In this document: positions 9,798 to 20,285 of the stretch, one piece after another | Layout of the letters: every line of letters begins with the position of its first letter | Position numbering within the stretch: the stretch's first letter is position 1 | Source: Erwinia psidii | Lineage (GTDB): Bacteria > Pseudomonadota > Gammaproteobacteria > Enterobacterales > Enterobacteriaceae | Direction of reading: 5' to 3' | DNA length: 64,000 nucleotides | NCBI RefSeq assembly: GCF_003846135.1 | Contig: NZ_RHHM01000010.1 | Location: 62,001-126,000 of the forward strand | Notes under the pieces: model-generated | Seen by the model: the letters and a program-made list of their open reading frames with translations, nothing else | Told to the model about the DNA's origin: nothing | Database searches by the model: none | Translations under genes and position numbers: made by a program

Positions 9798-10337
9798 GTG
9801 AATAAATCAATGTTGGCAGGTGTGGGTATTGGTGTAGCAGCAGCGCTTGGTGTGGCTGCGGTGGCGAGTATGAACGTGTTTGACCGTAGCCCGCAATATG
9901 CGCAGGTATTGTCAGCCACGCCAATTAAAGAAATCAGCAAAAACCCTCGTCAGGATTGCCGTAACGTCACGTTAACGCACCGTCGACCGGTGCAGGATGA
10001 AAACCGCATTGCCGGATCGGTGCTCGGTGCGGTTGCCGGTGGCGTGCTCGGACACCAGTTCGGTGGTGGTCGTGGCCGCAGCGTGGCGACGGTGGCAGGT
10101 GCACTGGCGGGTGGCTATGGTGGTAATCAGGTACAGGGCGCATTGCAGGAGCGTGATACCTATACCACCACCGAACAGCGTTGTAAGACTGTCTATGACC
10201 GACAGGAGAAAATGATGGGTTACGATGTGACTTATAAAATCGGTAACCAGCAGGGAAAAATCCGTATGGATAACGATCCCGGCACCCGTATTCCGCTGGA
10301 CAGCAATGGTCATCTGGTTCTGAACAATCAGACTTAA
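9798..10337 (+). CDS. ycfJ: YcfJ family glycine-zipper protein
   Basis: 179 residues, same length as E. coli YcfJ. An N-terminal hydrophobic segment (LAGVGIGVAAALGVAAVASM) acts as signal or membrane anchor. A glycine-zipper 2TM motif (SVLGAVAGGVLGHQFGGG, VAGALAGGYGGNQVQG) lies mid-protein, followed by a conserved Cys-containing YTTTEQRCKTVYD domain. Envelope-located, function not established. The GTG at 9798 has GGAGG 7 bases upstream and matches the homologous start; the upstream ATG at 9768 is rejected. Confidence 0.92.
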   Translation: MNKSMLAGVGIGVAAALGVAAVASMNVFDRSPQYAQVLSATPIKEISKNPRQDCRNVTLTHRRPVQDENRIAGSVLGAVAGGVLGHQFGGGRGRSVATVAGALAGGYGGNQVQGALQERDTYTTTEQRCKTVYDRQEKMMGYDVTYKIGNQQGKIRMDNDPGTRIPLDSNGHLVLNNQT

Positions 10338-10351
10338 TCTGCGGTCATGGC

Positions 10352-10379
10352 AAAAAAAGCGGCATCAGCCGCTTTTTTT
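10352..10379 (+). terminator. Terminator between ycfJ and mfd (bidirectional)
   Basis: A7-GCGGC-ATCA-GCCGC-T7 gives a 12-bp stem with T runs in both directions. It can end ycfJ on the plus strand and mfd on the minus strand. Confidence 0.9.
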
Positions 10380-10464
10380 ATGCTCGCTATCCGGGTACAT
10401 GGTCAGCCTGAACGTTCATGTGTTGACAGCAGACTCACCGCCGGTGAAGCGCTGAGTCAGCAGG

Positions 10465-13400
10465 TCATGCAGCGTTCGCCAGCAGCTGATCCATCAATTC
10501 ACGTACCCATTTCATCCGTAGTTTGCGTTCGCTCAGATCGCGTATAAACCTGAGCTTTGTCGGGCCATCCAACCGCCAGTGCTGTGGCGCTTTTTGTAAC
10601 AGACCAATCATCCAGACGGGATCGACCTTGTTTTTCGCGCCAAACTCAATAAAGCCGCCTTTCTCGCTGGCTTCCACCCGGCGGATACCAATTTTTTGCG
10701 CGGTTAAACGTAGCGCGGCGATATCCAGCAGATTACGGGCCGCATCCGGTAACGAGCCAAAGCGGTCAATCAGTTCCACCTTGAGATCGTCGAGTTCACT
10801 TTCTTCCGCGCTGGCAATACGCTTGTAGAAGGACAGGCGGGTGTTAACATCCGGGATAAAGTCATCCGGTAACAGCGACGGTATGCGTAATTCGACCTCG
10901 GTCTGATTGCTGGTCAGATCCTCCAGCGAAGGCTCGCGCCCCTCTTTCAGGGCATCTACCGCATTTTCCAGCAGCTCCATATAGAGCGAAAAACCAATCG
11001 ACTCCATCTGCCCGCTCTGATCCTCTCCCAGCAGTTCGCCAGCGCCGCGAATTTCCAGATCGTGAGTGGCCAGGGCGAAACCGGCACCCAGATCCTCCAG
11101 CGAGGCAATCGCTTCAAGACGCTTGTGGGCATCGGTGGTCATTGCTTTTGGATGCGGTGTCAAAAGCCAGGCATAGGCCTGATGATGTGACCTGCCGACG
11201 CGACCACGAAGCTGGTGCAGCTGTGCCAGACCAAAGTGATCGGCACGCTCAATGATAATGGTGTTAGCGGTGGGAATATCGATGCCGGTTTCGATAATCG
11301 TGGTGCAGACCAGTACGTTAAAACGCTGATGGTGAAAATCGTTCATTACCCGTTCCAGCTCGCGCTCACGCATCTGACCGTGCCCGATGGCAATGCGAGC
11401 TTCAGGCACCAGTCCCGCCAGGCGGCTGGTGGCCTTGTCGATATTTTCCACATCGTTGTACAGGTAGTACACCTGGCCACCACGCAACACTTCACGCAAA
11501 ATAGCCTCACGCACCACCAAATCATCATATTCCCGGACAAAGGTTTTCACCGCCAGACGACGGGCCGGTGGCGTGGCGATAATTGACAGATCGCGCATAC
11601 CGCTCATTGCCATATTCAGCGTGCGCGGGATCGGGGTGGCGGTCAGCGTCAGAATATCCACATCAGCCCGCATCGCCTTGATACGCTCTTTATGCCGCAC
11701 GCCAAAGCGGTGTTCCTCATCAACGATCAGCAGCCCTAAATCGCGCCATTTAATATCGCCCTGCAACAGCTTATGGGTACCGATTAAAATATCCACTTTG
11801 CCTTCCTGGGCATCGTTCAGCACCTGAGTCTGTTCTTTGGCGGTACGAAAGCGGGAAAGCATTTCAATCCGCACTGGCCAGTTGGCAAAGCGATCGCGGA
11901 AGTTGTCGTAATGCTGCTGTGCCAGCAGGGTGGTCGGCACCAACACGGCAACCTGCTTGTTATTGTCCACCGCGAGGAAGGCCGCGCGCATTGCCACTTC
12001 GGTTTTACCGAAACCGACATCGCCACACACCAGCCGGTCCATGGCCAGCGGCTGGCACATATCACTTAACACCGCATTGATCGCCTGAGCCTGATCCGGG
12101 GTGGTCTGAAAGGGGAAACTCTGGCAGAACAGCTGATACTGTTCACGGCAGTGTTTAAAAGCAAAACCCGTTTTCAGGGCGCGTTGGGCATAAATATCCA
12201 ACAGTTCAGCCGCCACGTCGCGGACCTTTTCGGCTGCTTTCTGTCGGGCGCGGGTCCATGCGTCGCTGCCCAGTTTATGCAGCGGCGCATTTTCATCAGC
12301 GCCCCCGGCATAGCGGCTAATCAGATGCAGTGAGGAGACAGGCACATAGAGTTTTGCCTCGCCGGCATAGGCAAGCATCAGGTATTCCGCGGTAATGCCG
12401 CCGGTTGCAAGCGTGGTCAGGCCAATGTAGCGTCCAACACCGTGTTCAAGATGGACCACCGGCTGACCGGGATGCAGCTCTGCCAGATTGCGGATCAGCA
12501 CATCCGGGTTAATGGTTTTGCGGCTGTCCGAACGGCGGCGGCTAATCCGCTCACCCAACAAATCACTTTCACAAATCAAAGCGCGTTGACGCAGGCTGTC
12601 GATAAAGCCGTGCTCGCTGGCACCGATCATCAGATACTGGCCCGGCTGGTGTAACGCCTGCAGGCTGAGGATCGTCTTTGGGGCGATTTTGATTCGGGCC
12701 AACAGCTCCTGCAATGCTTCACGGCGGCCTTCACTCTCCACCGAAAACACGACCGGGCCGGAAAATGATTCAAGAAAATGGCGAAGGCCATCCAGTGGCG
12801 CTTTCGCCTGGGCCTGCACAGCCAGATCGGGCAGTGGCTGATAGCCGAGATTGGTATTGGCCGCTTTTTCAGGCAGCGTGTCATGATTAAGCCGGACACG
12901 CGGCCATTTTTTCATTTCGCTGAACAGTTGCTCAGTACGAAGCCACAACGTGTCTGGCGGCAGCAAAGGACGCATGGGATCGACCCTGCGGTTTTCGAAA
13001 CGCGCCATCACGTCCAGCCAGAAACGATCGGCACTGCTGTCGATGTCGCCATAGCTGAGTAGCAGGGCGTTGGCTGGCAGATAACTGAATAACGGTAGCA
13101 GCGGCTGATCGAAAAACAGCGGCTGCCAGTATTCAATCCCGGCAGGCAGGGTGCCTTTGCTCACCTGCTGATAAATATGCTCTGCTTCGCGCCGTACATC
13201 GAAATGTTCCCGCCATTGTGTACGAAACAGCTCAATGGCGGTTTTGTCGGTTGGGAACTCATGTGCTGGCAGCAAATTAATTACCGCAACCTCTTCCAGC
13301 GTGCGCTGGCTGTCAACGTCAAACAGACGCAGGCTGTCGATGTCCTCATCGAAAAAATCAATGCGGTAAGGCTGCACACTCCCCATCGGGAAGATGTCCA

Positions 13401-13905
13401 GCAGCGCACCGCGTGTGGCGTATTCGCCATGTTCCATCACCTGATCCACATGGCGGTAGCCAGCCTGTTCAAGCTGTGAACGTAAGGTATCACGGGACAG
13501 GCGCTGTCCTTTTTTCATTACCAGCGCATGGCCATGCAGGAAACTGTGTGGGCACACCCGTTGCATCAATGTATTCACCGGCAGGATCAGCACGCCGCGC
13601 TCCAGAGTGGGCAGGCTGTACAGCGTGGACAAACGCGAAGAAATTATGTCCTGGTGAGGAGAGAAACTGTCAAAGGGCAGGGTTTCCCAGTCGGCCAGGC
13701 TGAGAACCGTCTCGTTGCTGAATTGCTGGATCTCATCGTGCAAACGCAGGGCGTTTTGCATATCCGGGGCAATCAGCACTACCGGTCCTTGATGACGTGC
13801 AATAATTTCTGCGGCCTCAACGGCACATGCTGCACCGCTCAGTTGCCCCAGCTGGCGCTGGTCACCTGCTTTAATGGGCAGGGTGTATCGGTATTGTTCA
13901 GGCAT
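10465..13905 (-). CDS. mfd: Transcription-repair coupling factor Mfd
   Basis: 1146 residues (E. coli 1148). A DNA translocase that displaces RNA polymerase stalled at lesions and recruits UvrA. The N-terminal UvrB-like module is followed by the RNAP-interaction domain (PVVHLEHGVGRYIGL), then two RecA-like helicase domains with Walker A GDVGFGKTEVAM, DEEH box IVDEEHRFG, motif LTATPIPRTL and TRG motif (HQLRGRVGRSHHQAYAWLL), and the C-terminal D7 domain. Monocistronic and convergent with ycfJ. Confidence 0.97.
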   Translation of the reverse strand: MPEQYRYTLPIKAGDQRQLGQLSGAACAVEAAEIIARHQGPVVLIAPDMQNALRLHDEIQQFSNETVLSLADWETLPFDSFSPHQDIISSRLSTLYSLPTLERGVLILPVNTLMQRVCPHSFLHGHALVMKKGQRLSRDTLRSQLEQAGYRHVDQVMEHGEYATRGALLDIFPMGSVQPYRIDFFDEDIDSLRLFDVDSQRTLEEVAVINLLPAHEFPTDKTAIELFRTQWREHFDVRREAEHIYQQVSKGTLPAGIEYWQPLFFDQPLLPLFSYLPANALLLSYGDIDSSADRFWLDVMARFENRRVDPMRPLLPPDTLWLRTEQLFSEMKKWPRVRLNHDTLPEKAANTNLGYQPLPDLAVQAQAKAPLDGLRHFLESFSGPVVFSVESEGRREALQELLARIKIAPKTILSLQALHQPGQYLMIGASEHGFIDSLRQRALICESDLLGERISRRRSDSRKTINPDVLIRNLAELHPGQPVVHLEHGVGRYIGLTTLATGGITAEYLMLAYAGEAKLYVPVSSLHLISRYAGGADENAPLHKLGSDAWTRARQKAAEKVRDVAAELLDIYAQRALKTGFAFKHCREQYQLFCQSFPFQTTPDQAQAINAVLSDMCQPLAMDRLVCGDVGFGKTEVAMRAAFLAVDNNKQVAVLVPTTLLAQQHYDNFRDRFANWPVRIEMLSRFRTAKEQTQVLNDAQEGKVDILIGTHKLLQGDIKWRDLGLLIVDEEHRFGVRHKERIKAMRADVDILTLTATPIPRTLNMAMSGMRDLSIIATPPARRLAVKTFVREYDDLVVREAILREVLRGGQVYYLYNDVENIDKATSRLAGLVPEARIAIGHGQMRERELERVMNDFHHQRFNVLVCTTIIETGIDIPTANTIIIERADHFGLAQLHQLRGRVGRSHHQAYAWLLTPHPKAMTTDAHKRLEAIASLEDLGAGFALATHDLEIRGAGELLGEDQSGQMESIGFSLYMELLENAVDALKEGREPSLEDLTSNQTEVELRIPSLLPDDFIPDVNTRLSFYKRIASAEESELDDLKVELIDRFGSLPDAARNLLDIAALRLTAQKIGIRRVEASEKGGFIEFGAKNKVDPVWMIGLLQKAPQHWRLDGPTKLRFIRDLSERKLRMKWVRELMDQLLANAA

Positions 13906-13980
13906 AATCAGTCAGGCTGTCTCTTGACGATAAGGAGAGCAGGGAACCTCAGGTCCCCATTCGGCTAACGGAGTATACCT

Positions 13981-14190
13981 CTATTTTGACGATTGTTGCC
14001 TGTTGTGCACGCCGGGGTGGTCAATGTTTGCCCATATCAACTCTTTTTCACCGTGATAGCTGTGATTGCCGTCATCCCAGGTGATGTAATAGCCCGCTGC
14101 GCTATTATCCTGTTCGAAAACATTAAGCACCGTCCCTTTGATATTGCCGGTGGTGTGTCTGACAATACTGCCTTTGGGGTATCTGGACAT
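13981..14190 (-). CDS. Small conserved-looking hypothetical protein
   Basis: 69 residues beginning MSRYPKGSIVRHTTGNIKG. The beta-rich pattern KGSIVRHTTGNIKGTVLNVF plus YYITWDDGNHSYHGEKEL looks like an SH3/KOW-like barrel, but I do not recognise the family. ATG 14190 has GAGAG upstream; a GTG at 14205 is the alternative. It lies upstream of mfd on the same strand (75 bases apart) and divergent from lolC, where E. coli carries other genes. No function can be assigned. Confidence 0.65.
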   Translation of the reverse strand: MSRYPKGSIVRHTTGNIKGTVLNVFEQDNSAAGYYITWDDGNHSYHGEKELIWANIDHPGVHNRQQSSK

Positions 14191-14495
14191 TTTTATCACT
14201 CTCACATTCAGCGCCTGTCGTAGAGGCTGTTCTGTTGGTCAGCCCGGTGCGGGGCAGTACCGCGATGCTGCATGGCCTGTTGCGCGTCGGTAAAAACAGT
14301 GTATGCCGATGGCTGTCGAACAATGCCGCAGTTAATGGGTGTTTTTTGTCCGATATTGCGGCATTTACGCCGATCAAGGACAGGAAGACAAAACAATCGT
14401 GCATACTCTGCGGTCTGGAGGTTCCATAACGCCGGACTGTCCTTTATCATCCTCGATCACTTTTTTACTTTATCCATCGCCAAAAGACGGATTAC
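14191..14495. other. Gene-free stretch upstream of lolC
   Basis: About 305 bases between the divergent small gene and lolC. Open frames here read across without family resemblance or good ribosome-binding sites. It presumably holds both promoters, but I cannot place them confidently. Confidence 0.5.
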
Positions 14496-15695
14496 ATGTA
14501 TCAACCTGTCGCGTTATTTATCGGTCTGCGTTACATGCGTGGACGAGCATCCGACCGTTTCGGACGGTTTGTCTCCTGGCTTTCAGCCATTGGTATCACT
14601 CTGGGCGTGCTGGCCCTGGTCACCGTGCTGTCGGTGATGAATGGTTTTGAGCATGAACTGGAAAAAAGCACGCTCAACCTGATGCCCCAGGCGCTTATCA
14701 CCGGTGAAAAAGGTGCCATCGATCCGCAGCAAATTCCTGCTGCCTCCCTGAAACTACGCGGAGTGAACCGCATCACGCCGCTGACCACGGCCGATGTGGT
14801 ACTGCAAAGCGCCCACAGTGTTGGCGTGGGGGTGATGCTGGGGATTGCGCCTGATGAGCCCGACCCACTGACGCCTTATCTGAATAACGTCAGCCAGAGT
14901 GTGCTTCAGCCCGGGCAGTACAACGTGATTCTGGGGGAACAGCTGGCACAGCAGCTTGGGGTCAGCAAGGGCGATGCGTTGCGTTTGATGGTGCCCTCCG
15001 CCAGCCAGTTCACGCCGATGGGTCGCCTGCCCAGCCAGCGCCTGTTCACCGTGGTGGGCACCTTTGCTGCCAACAGCGAGGTGGATGGCTACCAGATTCT
15101 GGTGAACCAGCAGGACGCTTCGCGCCTGATGCGTTATCAGGCGGGTAACATCACCGGCTGGCGTCTGTGGCTTGACAAACCGCTGCAGGTTGATGCCCTG
15201 AGCCAGCAAACGCTGCCACAGGGACTGGTGTGGAAAGACTGGCGAGAGCGAAAGGGCGAACTGTTTCAGGCGGTCAGAATGGAGAAAAATATGATGGGTT
15301 TATTACTCAGTCTGATTGTCGCTGTTGCCGCCTTTAATATTATTACCTCGCTGGGTTTGCTGATCATGGAAAAACAGGGAGAAGTGGCGATACTGCAAAC
15401 CCAGGGGTTGACGCGTCGCCAGATTGTGATGGTGTTTATGGTGCAGGGCGCAACCGCCGGTATTGTCGGTTCGGTGCTGGGGGCGTTGCTTGGGGTACTG
15501 CTCGCAAGCCAGCTTAACAATCTGATGCCGCTGATTGGCGCATTCCTCGATGGCGCGGCGCTACCTGTCGACATTTCCCTGCCACAGGTGCTGACCATTG
15601 TGATCGTCGCAATGGTGCTGTCGCTGCTCTCCACCCTGTATCCTTCCTGGCGGGCTGCCGCCGTTCAACCCGCTGAGGCTTTACGTTATGAGTAA
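14496..15695 (+). CDS. lolC: Lipoprotein-releasing system permease LolC
   Basis: 399 residues, the E. coli length. With LolD and LolE it forms the inner-membrane ABC complex that hands outer-membrane lipoproteins to LolA. The MacB/FtsX-type layout is clear: one N-terminal transmembrane helix ([20 protein letters not shown]), a large periplasmic domain (about 50-260), and three C-terminal helices. The gene ends overlapping lolD by 8 bases. Confidence 0.96.
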   Translation: MYQPVALFIGLRYMRGRASDRFGRFVSWLSAIGITLGVLALVTVLSVMNGFEHELEKSTLNLMPQALITGEKGAIDPQQIPAASLKLRGVNRITPLTTADVVLQSAHSVGVGVMLGIAPDEPDPLTPYLNNVSQSVLQPGQYNVILGEQLAQQLGVSKGDALRLMVPSASQFTPMGRLPSQRLFTVVGTFAANSEVDGYQILVNQQDASRLMRYQAGNITGWRLWLDKPLQVDALSQQTLPQGLVWKDWRERKGELFQAVRMEKNMMGLLLSLIVAVAAFNIITSLGLLIMEKQGEVAILQTQGLTRRQIVMVFMVQGATAGIVGSVLGALLGVLLASQLNNLMPLIGAFLDGAALPVDISLPQVLTIVIVAMVLSLLSTLYPSWRAAAVQPAEALRYE

Positions 15696-16392
15696 TTCAT
15701 CCCTGTTACAGTGCGACAACCTTTGCAAGCGCTACCAGGAAGGGAGCGTACAAACCGATGTGCTGCGGAATGTCTCTTTCAGCGTTGCGCCCGGCGAGAT
15801 GATGGCGATTGTCGGTAGTTCCGGTTCCGGTAAAAGCACCCTGATGCACCTGCTTGGCGGGCTGGATACACCCACTTCCGGCGAAGTGGTGTTTGACGGC
15901 CAGTCACTCAACCGGATGTCCCCGACGGCCAGAGCCGGGTTACGTAATCGCGAACTGGGCTTTATTTATCAGTTCCACCATCTTTTGCCGGATTTCAACG
16001 CGCTGGAAAACGTCGTGATGCCGTTGCTGATTGGCAACGTCGCCAAAGGGGAAGCACAGGCAAAAGCACTCGATATGCTCAGCGCCGTTGGCCTGGAAAA
16101 ACGCGCGCATCACCGACCTTCTGAACTTTCTGGTGGAGAGCGCCAGCGCGTGGCGATTGCCCGTGCGCTGGTGAATAACCCGCGTCTGGTGCTGGCCGAT
16201 GAGCCAACCGGTAATCTGGATGCGCGCAATGCTGATGCCATTTTCGATCTGCTTGGTGAGCTGAACGTCAGGCAGGGAACCGCTTTCCTGGTGGTGACCC
16301 ACGATTTGCAACTGGCAAAACGCCTTAAACGGCAGATGGAAATGCGCGATGGTCAGTTGAGCGACACCCTGACCCTGGCAGGGCTGATGTAA
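15688..16392 (+). CDS. lolD: Lipoprotein-releasing system ATPase LolD
   Basis: 234-residue ABC ATPase powering lipoprotein release from the inner membrane. Walker [10 protein letters not shown], the LolD/MacB-type Q-loop [18 protein letters not shown], signature [15 protein letters not shown], Walker [13 protein letters not shown] and switch histidine VVTHD are all present. The start lies inside the end of lolC and the stop TAA shares a base with the lolE ATG, so the three genes are translationally coupled. Confidence 0.97.
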   Translation: MSNSSLLQCDNLCKRYQEGSVQTDVLRNVSFSVAPGEMMAIVGSSGSGKSTLMHLLGGLDTPTSGEVVFDGQSLNRMSPTARAGLRNRELGFIYQFHHLLPDFNALENVVMPLLIGNVAKGEAQAKALDMLSAVGLEKRAHHRPSELSGGERQRVAIARALVNNPRLVLADEPTGNLDARNADAIFDLLGELNVRQGTAFLVVTHDLQLAKRLKRQMEMRDGQLSDTLTLAGLM

Positions 16393-17636
16393 TGGCGAAC
16401 TCTCTCTCTCTTCTGCTGGGTCTGCGCTTCAGTCGTGGACGTCGTCGTGGCGGTATGGTGTCGCTGATTTCAGCGATCTCCACCCTGGGTATCGCGCTGG
16501 GGGTAGCGGTGTTAATCATTGGCCTCAGTGCGATGAACGGCTTTGAGCGTGAGCTGAACAACCGCATTCTCGCGGTGGTGCCGCACGGTGAGATCGAACC
16601 GGTGAAGCAGCCGTTTACCGGCTGGCAGTCGTTGTTGCCGCAGGTGGAGCAGGTCAAAGGCATTGCCGCTGCCGCGCCCTATATTAATTTCACCGGCCTG
16701 ATTGAAAGCGGCGTTAAGTTGCAGGCGATCCAGATTAAAGGGGTTGACCCGCAGCAGGAAATGAAATTAAGCGCGCTGCCCGCCTATGTGCAGGACCATG
16801 CCTGGCAGAGCTTTGGCGCCGATAAGCAGCAGATTATTCTGGGGCAGGGGGTGGCCAAAAGCCTTAACCTGAAGCAGGGTGACTGGCTGACGGTGTTGAT
16901 CCCCGACAGCAGCCAGGGACAGAAACTGTTACAGCCAAAGCGTGTACGCCTTCAGGTGAGTGGTATTCTGGCGCTCAGTGGTATGCTCGACCACAGTCTC
17001 GCACTGGTCCCGCTGGCCGACGCGCAACACTATCTCAATATGGGTGACAACGTCACGGGTATTGCACTGAAAATGTCTGACCCGTTTGCCGCACAGAAAC
17101 TGGTGCGCGATGCCGGTGAAGTGACCCATTCCTACGTGTACATTCGCAGCTGGATCGGCAGCTACGGCTATATGTACCGGGATATCCAGATGATCCGCGC
17201 CATTATGTATCTGGCGATGGTGCTGGTGATTGGCGTCGCCTGCTTTAACATTGTTTCCACGCTGGTGATGGCGGTAAAAGACAAGAGCAGCGATATTGCT
17301 GTGTTACGTACCCTTGGCGCAAGGGACGGGCTGATCCGTGCGATCTTTGTCTGGTATGGCCTGATGGCCGGGCTGCTGGGAAGCGTCAGTGGTGTGGTGG
17401 TCGGCGTGCTGGCGGCCCTGAACCTCACGACGATTATCCATGGCATTGAAACCCTCACCGGTTACCATTTCCTTTCTGGCGATATTTACTTTATCGACTT
17501 TCTGCCATCTGAAGTTCACTGGCTTGATGTGGTCACTGTGTTGCTGACGTCACTATTACTGAGCCTGATTGCCAGCTGGTATCCGGCCAGAAGAGCGAGT
17601 CGAATCGATCCTGCTCGCGTACTGAGTGGCCAGTAA
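16392..17636 (+). CDS. lolE: Lipoprotein-releasing system permease LolE
   Basis: 414 residues, the usual size. Paralogue of LolC with the same layout: N-terminal helix ([20 protein letters not shown]), periplasmic domain that binds the lipoprotein, and three C-terminal helices ending in the [17 protein letters not shown] motif. In E. coli nagK sits between lolE and cobB; here cobB follows after only 47 bases and nagK is missing. Confidence 0.96.
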   Translation: MANSLSLLLGLRFSRGRRRGGMVSLISAISTLGIALGVAVLIIGLSAMNGFERELNNRILAVVPHGEIEPVKQPFTGWQSLLPQVEQVKGIAAAAPYINFTGLIESGVKLQAIQIKGVDPQQEMKLSALPAYVQDHAWQSFGADKQQIILGQGVAKSLNLKQGDWLTVLIPDSSQGQKLLQPKRVRLQVSGILALSGMLDHSLALVPLADAQHYLNMGDNVTGIALKMSDPFAAQKLVRDAGEVTHSYVYIRSWIGSYGYMYRDIQMIRAIMYLAMVLVIGVACFNIVSTLVMAVKDKSSDIAVLRTLGARDGLIRAIFVWYGLMAGLLGSVSGVVVGVLAALNLTTIIHGIETLTGYHFLSGDIYFIDFLPSEVHWLDVVTVLLTSLLLSLIASWYPARRASRIDPARVLSGQ

Positions 17637-17683
17637 GCACAGGCCCGCATTCCCTTTCCGGCACGTTAAGGAGTAAAGAAGTT

Positions 17684-18520
17684 ATGATGCGTACCCCCCG
17701 TCGCCGCCTGAGACTGGCACGTTACAAGAAAACCCGACGTCAGGTGCATCAGCGCTTTCGTCAGCGCATTTTTGAGCGCGACCGTAATATTGAAATTGCC
17801 CGTCATCCCCTGCCACGGGTGGTGGTGCTGACCGGCGCGGGGATCTCCGCTGAATCCGGTATCCGCACCTTCCGCGCCGATGAGGGGCTGTGGGAAGATC
17901 ACAGGGTGGAAGACGTGGCGACCCCGGAAGGATTCTCCCGCGATCCGCATAAGGTACAGGCGTTTTACAATGCCCGCCGTCGTCAGTTGCAGCAACCCGA
18001 TATCGCACCAAACCAGGCGCATCTGGCGCTGGCGGAGCTGGAAGCCGCGCTGGGCGACCATTTTCTGCTGGTGACGCAAAATATTGATAACCTGCATGAA
18101 CGCGCGGGTAGCCGCAATGTCATTCATATGCACGGTGAACTGTTAAAAGTACGCTGTGCCACCAGTGGGCAGGTGGTGCAGTGGCAGGAAGACCTTAATC
18201 CTGGCGATCGCTGCCACTGCTGTCAGTTCCCCTCCGTGTTGCGTCCACATATTGTCTGGTTCGGTGAGATGCCATTACAGATGGATGAAATTTACACGGC
18301 GCTGGCAAACGCTGATTATTTTGTGGCGATTGGCACATCCGGTCATGTTTATCCGGCGGCGGGCTTCGTTCACGAGGCAAAATTACAGGGGGCCTGGACG
18401 GTGGAGCTGAATCTACAACCCAGCCAGGTCGGCAGCGAATTTGAAGAGAAGGATTACGGGCCGGCCACTGAGGTGGTGCCGGGGTTTGTGCAACGCCTGC
18501 TGCATAAGATTCGCTGCTAA
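17684..18520 (+). CDS. cobB: NAD-dependent protein deacylase (sirtuin) CobB, long form
   Basis: 278-residue sirtuin removing acetyl and succinyl groups from lysines. NAD motif [26 protein letters not shown], catalytic His in HMHGEL, and zinc cysteines (RCATSG, CHCC) are seen. Tyr and Arg of AFYNARRR are the acyl-pocket residues linked to desuccinylation. A basic N-terminal extension of about 40 residues ([15 protein letters not shown]) matches the long CobB isoform. AAGGAG lies 10 bases before ATG 17684. Convergent with sitD. Confidence 0.95.
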   Translation: MMRTPRRRLRLARYKKTRRQVHQRFRQRIFERDRNIEIARHPLPRVVVLTGAGISAESGIRTFRADEGLWEDHRVEDVATPEGFSRDPHKVQAFYNARRRQLQQPDIAPNQAHLALAELEAALGDHFLLVTQNIDNLHERAGSRNVIHMHGELLKVRCATSGQVVQWQEDLNPGDRCHCCQFPSVLRPHIVWFGEMPLQMDEIYTALANADYFVAIGTSGHVYPAAGFVHEAKLQGAWTVELNLQPSQVGSEFEEKDYGPATEVVPGFVQRLLHKIRC

Positions 18521-18573
18521 GCGGATGCCGCGTACCGGAGGTGTTCGCGGCGACCCTGTAACGTTTTTCCTCG

Positions 18574-19419
18574 CTATCCCGGCAGGCTGATGTGGCGTTG
18601 TCTGGCCTTTACGCCTGTCAACACAAACACGATGACAAATACCAGCGAAAAAAGCACCACAATGGTTGGGGCAGGGGCGCTGTCGATAAAGAAAGACAAA
18701 TAAACGCCGCAGAAGGCAACCCCCACAGTGAGCACCGTCGCCACCAGCATCATACCGGCGAAGGTTCTAGTCAGTAGCAGGGCAATGGCGCCGGGGGCGA
18801 TCAACAGCGACAGCGACAGAATGATGCCGACCGCTTTCAGCGCCGCCACAATGGTAAGCGCGGTCATGCACAGCAGCCCGTAGTGCAACAGTGAGGTTTT
18901 CAGCCCGCAGGCGCTGGCCTGAACGGGATCAAAGGCATGAAGCAGAAAATCGCGCCATTTCATCAGGAAAATCAGCATAATCAGCAGCGCGATAAGCCCG
19001 GTCTGTATCAAATCGTCACCGTTGATCCCCAGCATATCCCCAAAGAGGATATGATCGAGATGGATTTCCGCCTTAACCGCAACGGACAGGATAAGCCCAA
19101 TCGCGAACATGGCCGAAAAGACAATGCCCATCAGCGCATCCTGCCTGATGCGGGTGTTTTCTTTTAAAAAACCCGTCGCCAGCGCACAGAACAGCCCGGC
19201 GAAAAAAGCACCAATGGCAAAAGGTAAACCGGCCAGGTAAGCCAGTACCACGCCCGGAAACACCGCATGGCTCATGGCATCGCCAAGCAATGCCCAGCCT
19301 TTCAGCACCAGCAGACAGGAAATTAACGCCGTTGGAACCGCCAGCAGAACGGCTACCAGTAGCGCATTGATCATAAAATCAAACTGAAAGGGTTGCAGCA
19401 TAAGTGTGAGCAGGCTCAT
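18574..19419 (-). CDS. sitD: Manganese/iron ABC transporter permease SitD
   Basis: 281-residue inner-membrane permease of the ABC-3 metal family, with around eight hydrophobic segments and the family's GDAMSHAVFPGVVLAYL and ALKAVGIILSLSLLIAPGA stretches. It forms the channel with SitC. Its ATG overlaps the sitC stop by 4 bases (ATGA), the last of three identical junctions in the operon. No clear terminator was seen between it and the convergent cobB. Confidence 0.94.
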   Translation of the reverse strand: MSLLTLMLQPFQFDFMINALLVAVLLAVPTALISCLLVLKGWALLGDAMSHAVFPGVVLAYLAGLPFAIGAFFAGLFCALATGFLKENTRIRQDALMGIVFSAMFAIGLILSVAVKAEIHLDHILFGDMLGINGDDLIQTGLIALLIMLIFLMKWRDFLLHAFDPVQASACGLKTSLLHYGLLCMTALTIVAALKAVGIILSLSLLIAPGAIALLLTRTFAGMMLVATVLTVGVAFCGVYLSFFIDSAPAPTIVVLFSLVFVIVFVLTGVKARQRHISLPG

Positions 19420-20285
19420 GGCGTTTCTCCTTCGCCGGTCAGTACCTCAACCGTCCGCCTGTGCCGTGTAAGCCAGCCATATTTCGGTGAAAACAGAAAG
19501 GCCAGCAGGAAGATCAGCGCCTGGGTTACCACGATAATGCCCCCCGTTGCGCCATCGAGAAAAAAGCTTATCCAGGCACCGAAAAAGCTGGTTACCACGC
19601 CAATGATAATCGCTATCACCAGCATCCTGGAAAAGCGGTCAGTCAGTAAATAGGCGGTGGCGCCGGGGGCGACTACCATACAAATCACCAGAAATGCGCC
19701 GACGGTTTGCAGCGCCGCTACCGTGGTGACGGAGAGCAGGACAAAGAATAGCGCCTTGAGACGGGATGGATTGAGTCCAACGGTGCGCGCATGTTGCTCG
19801 TCGAAAAAGGTGACCATCAGATCCTTCCATTTCAGCAATAAAACCATCAGACATACAACGCTGCTGATGGCTAACTGCCAGGTATCAGCCGGTGTGATGG
19901 CCAGAATATTGCCTGAAATGATGGTCTGAATATTTACCGAGGTTGGATTCAGCGACACCATAAACAGCCCAAAACCGAAAAACGATGAGAAGATAAGGCC
20001 GATGATGACGTCTTCACGCAGGCGGGTTCGCTGATGCAAAAACAGCATGGCTGCGGCCGCGAGACCACCGGAGAAAAAAGCGCCCAGAGAGAAGGGTAAT
20101 CCGAGCATCCAGGCCCCCGCCACGCCGGGAACGATGGCATGCGACAGCGCATCGCCAATCAGCGCCCAGCCCTTGAGTATCAGGTAGCAGGAGAGAAAGG
20201 CGCAAACGCCACCCACCAGTGCTGAAACCCACATGGCGTTGAGCATGTACTGATAGTTGAACGGTTCCAGCAGTGTGCCTGTCAT
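19416..20285 (-). CDS. sitC: Manganese/iron ABC transporter permease SitC
   Basis: 289-residue ABC-3 permease, paralogous to SitD. The family motif GDALSHAIVPGVAGAWM and the late TVGAFLVICMVVAPGATAYLL segment are visible among the hydrophobic helices. Coupled to sitB and sitD by ATGA overlaps. Similar to SitC/YfeC of enterobacterial Mn(II)/Fe(II) uptake systems. Confidence 0.94.
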   Translation of the reverse strand: MTGTLLEPFNYQYMLNAMWVSALVGGVCAFLSCYLILKGWALIGDALSHAIVPGVAGAWMLGLPFSLGAFFSGGLAAAAMLFLHQRTRLREDVIIGLIFSSFFGFGLFMVSLNPTSVNIQTIISGNILAITPADTWQLAISSVVCLMVLLLKWKDLMVTFFDEQHARTVGLNPSRLKALFFVLLSVTTVAALQTVGAFLVICMVVAPGATAYLLTDRFSRMLVIAIIIGVVTSFFGAWISFFLDGATGGIIVVTQALIFLLAFLFSPKYGWLTRHRRTVEVLTGEGETP

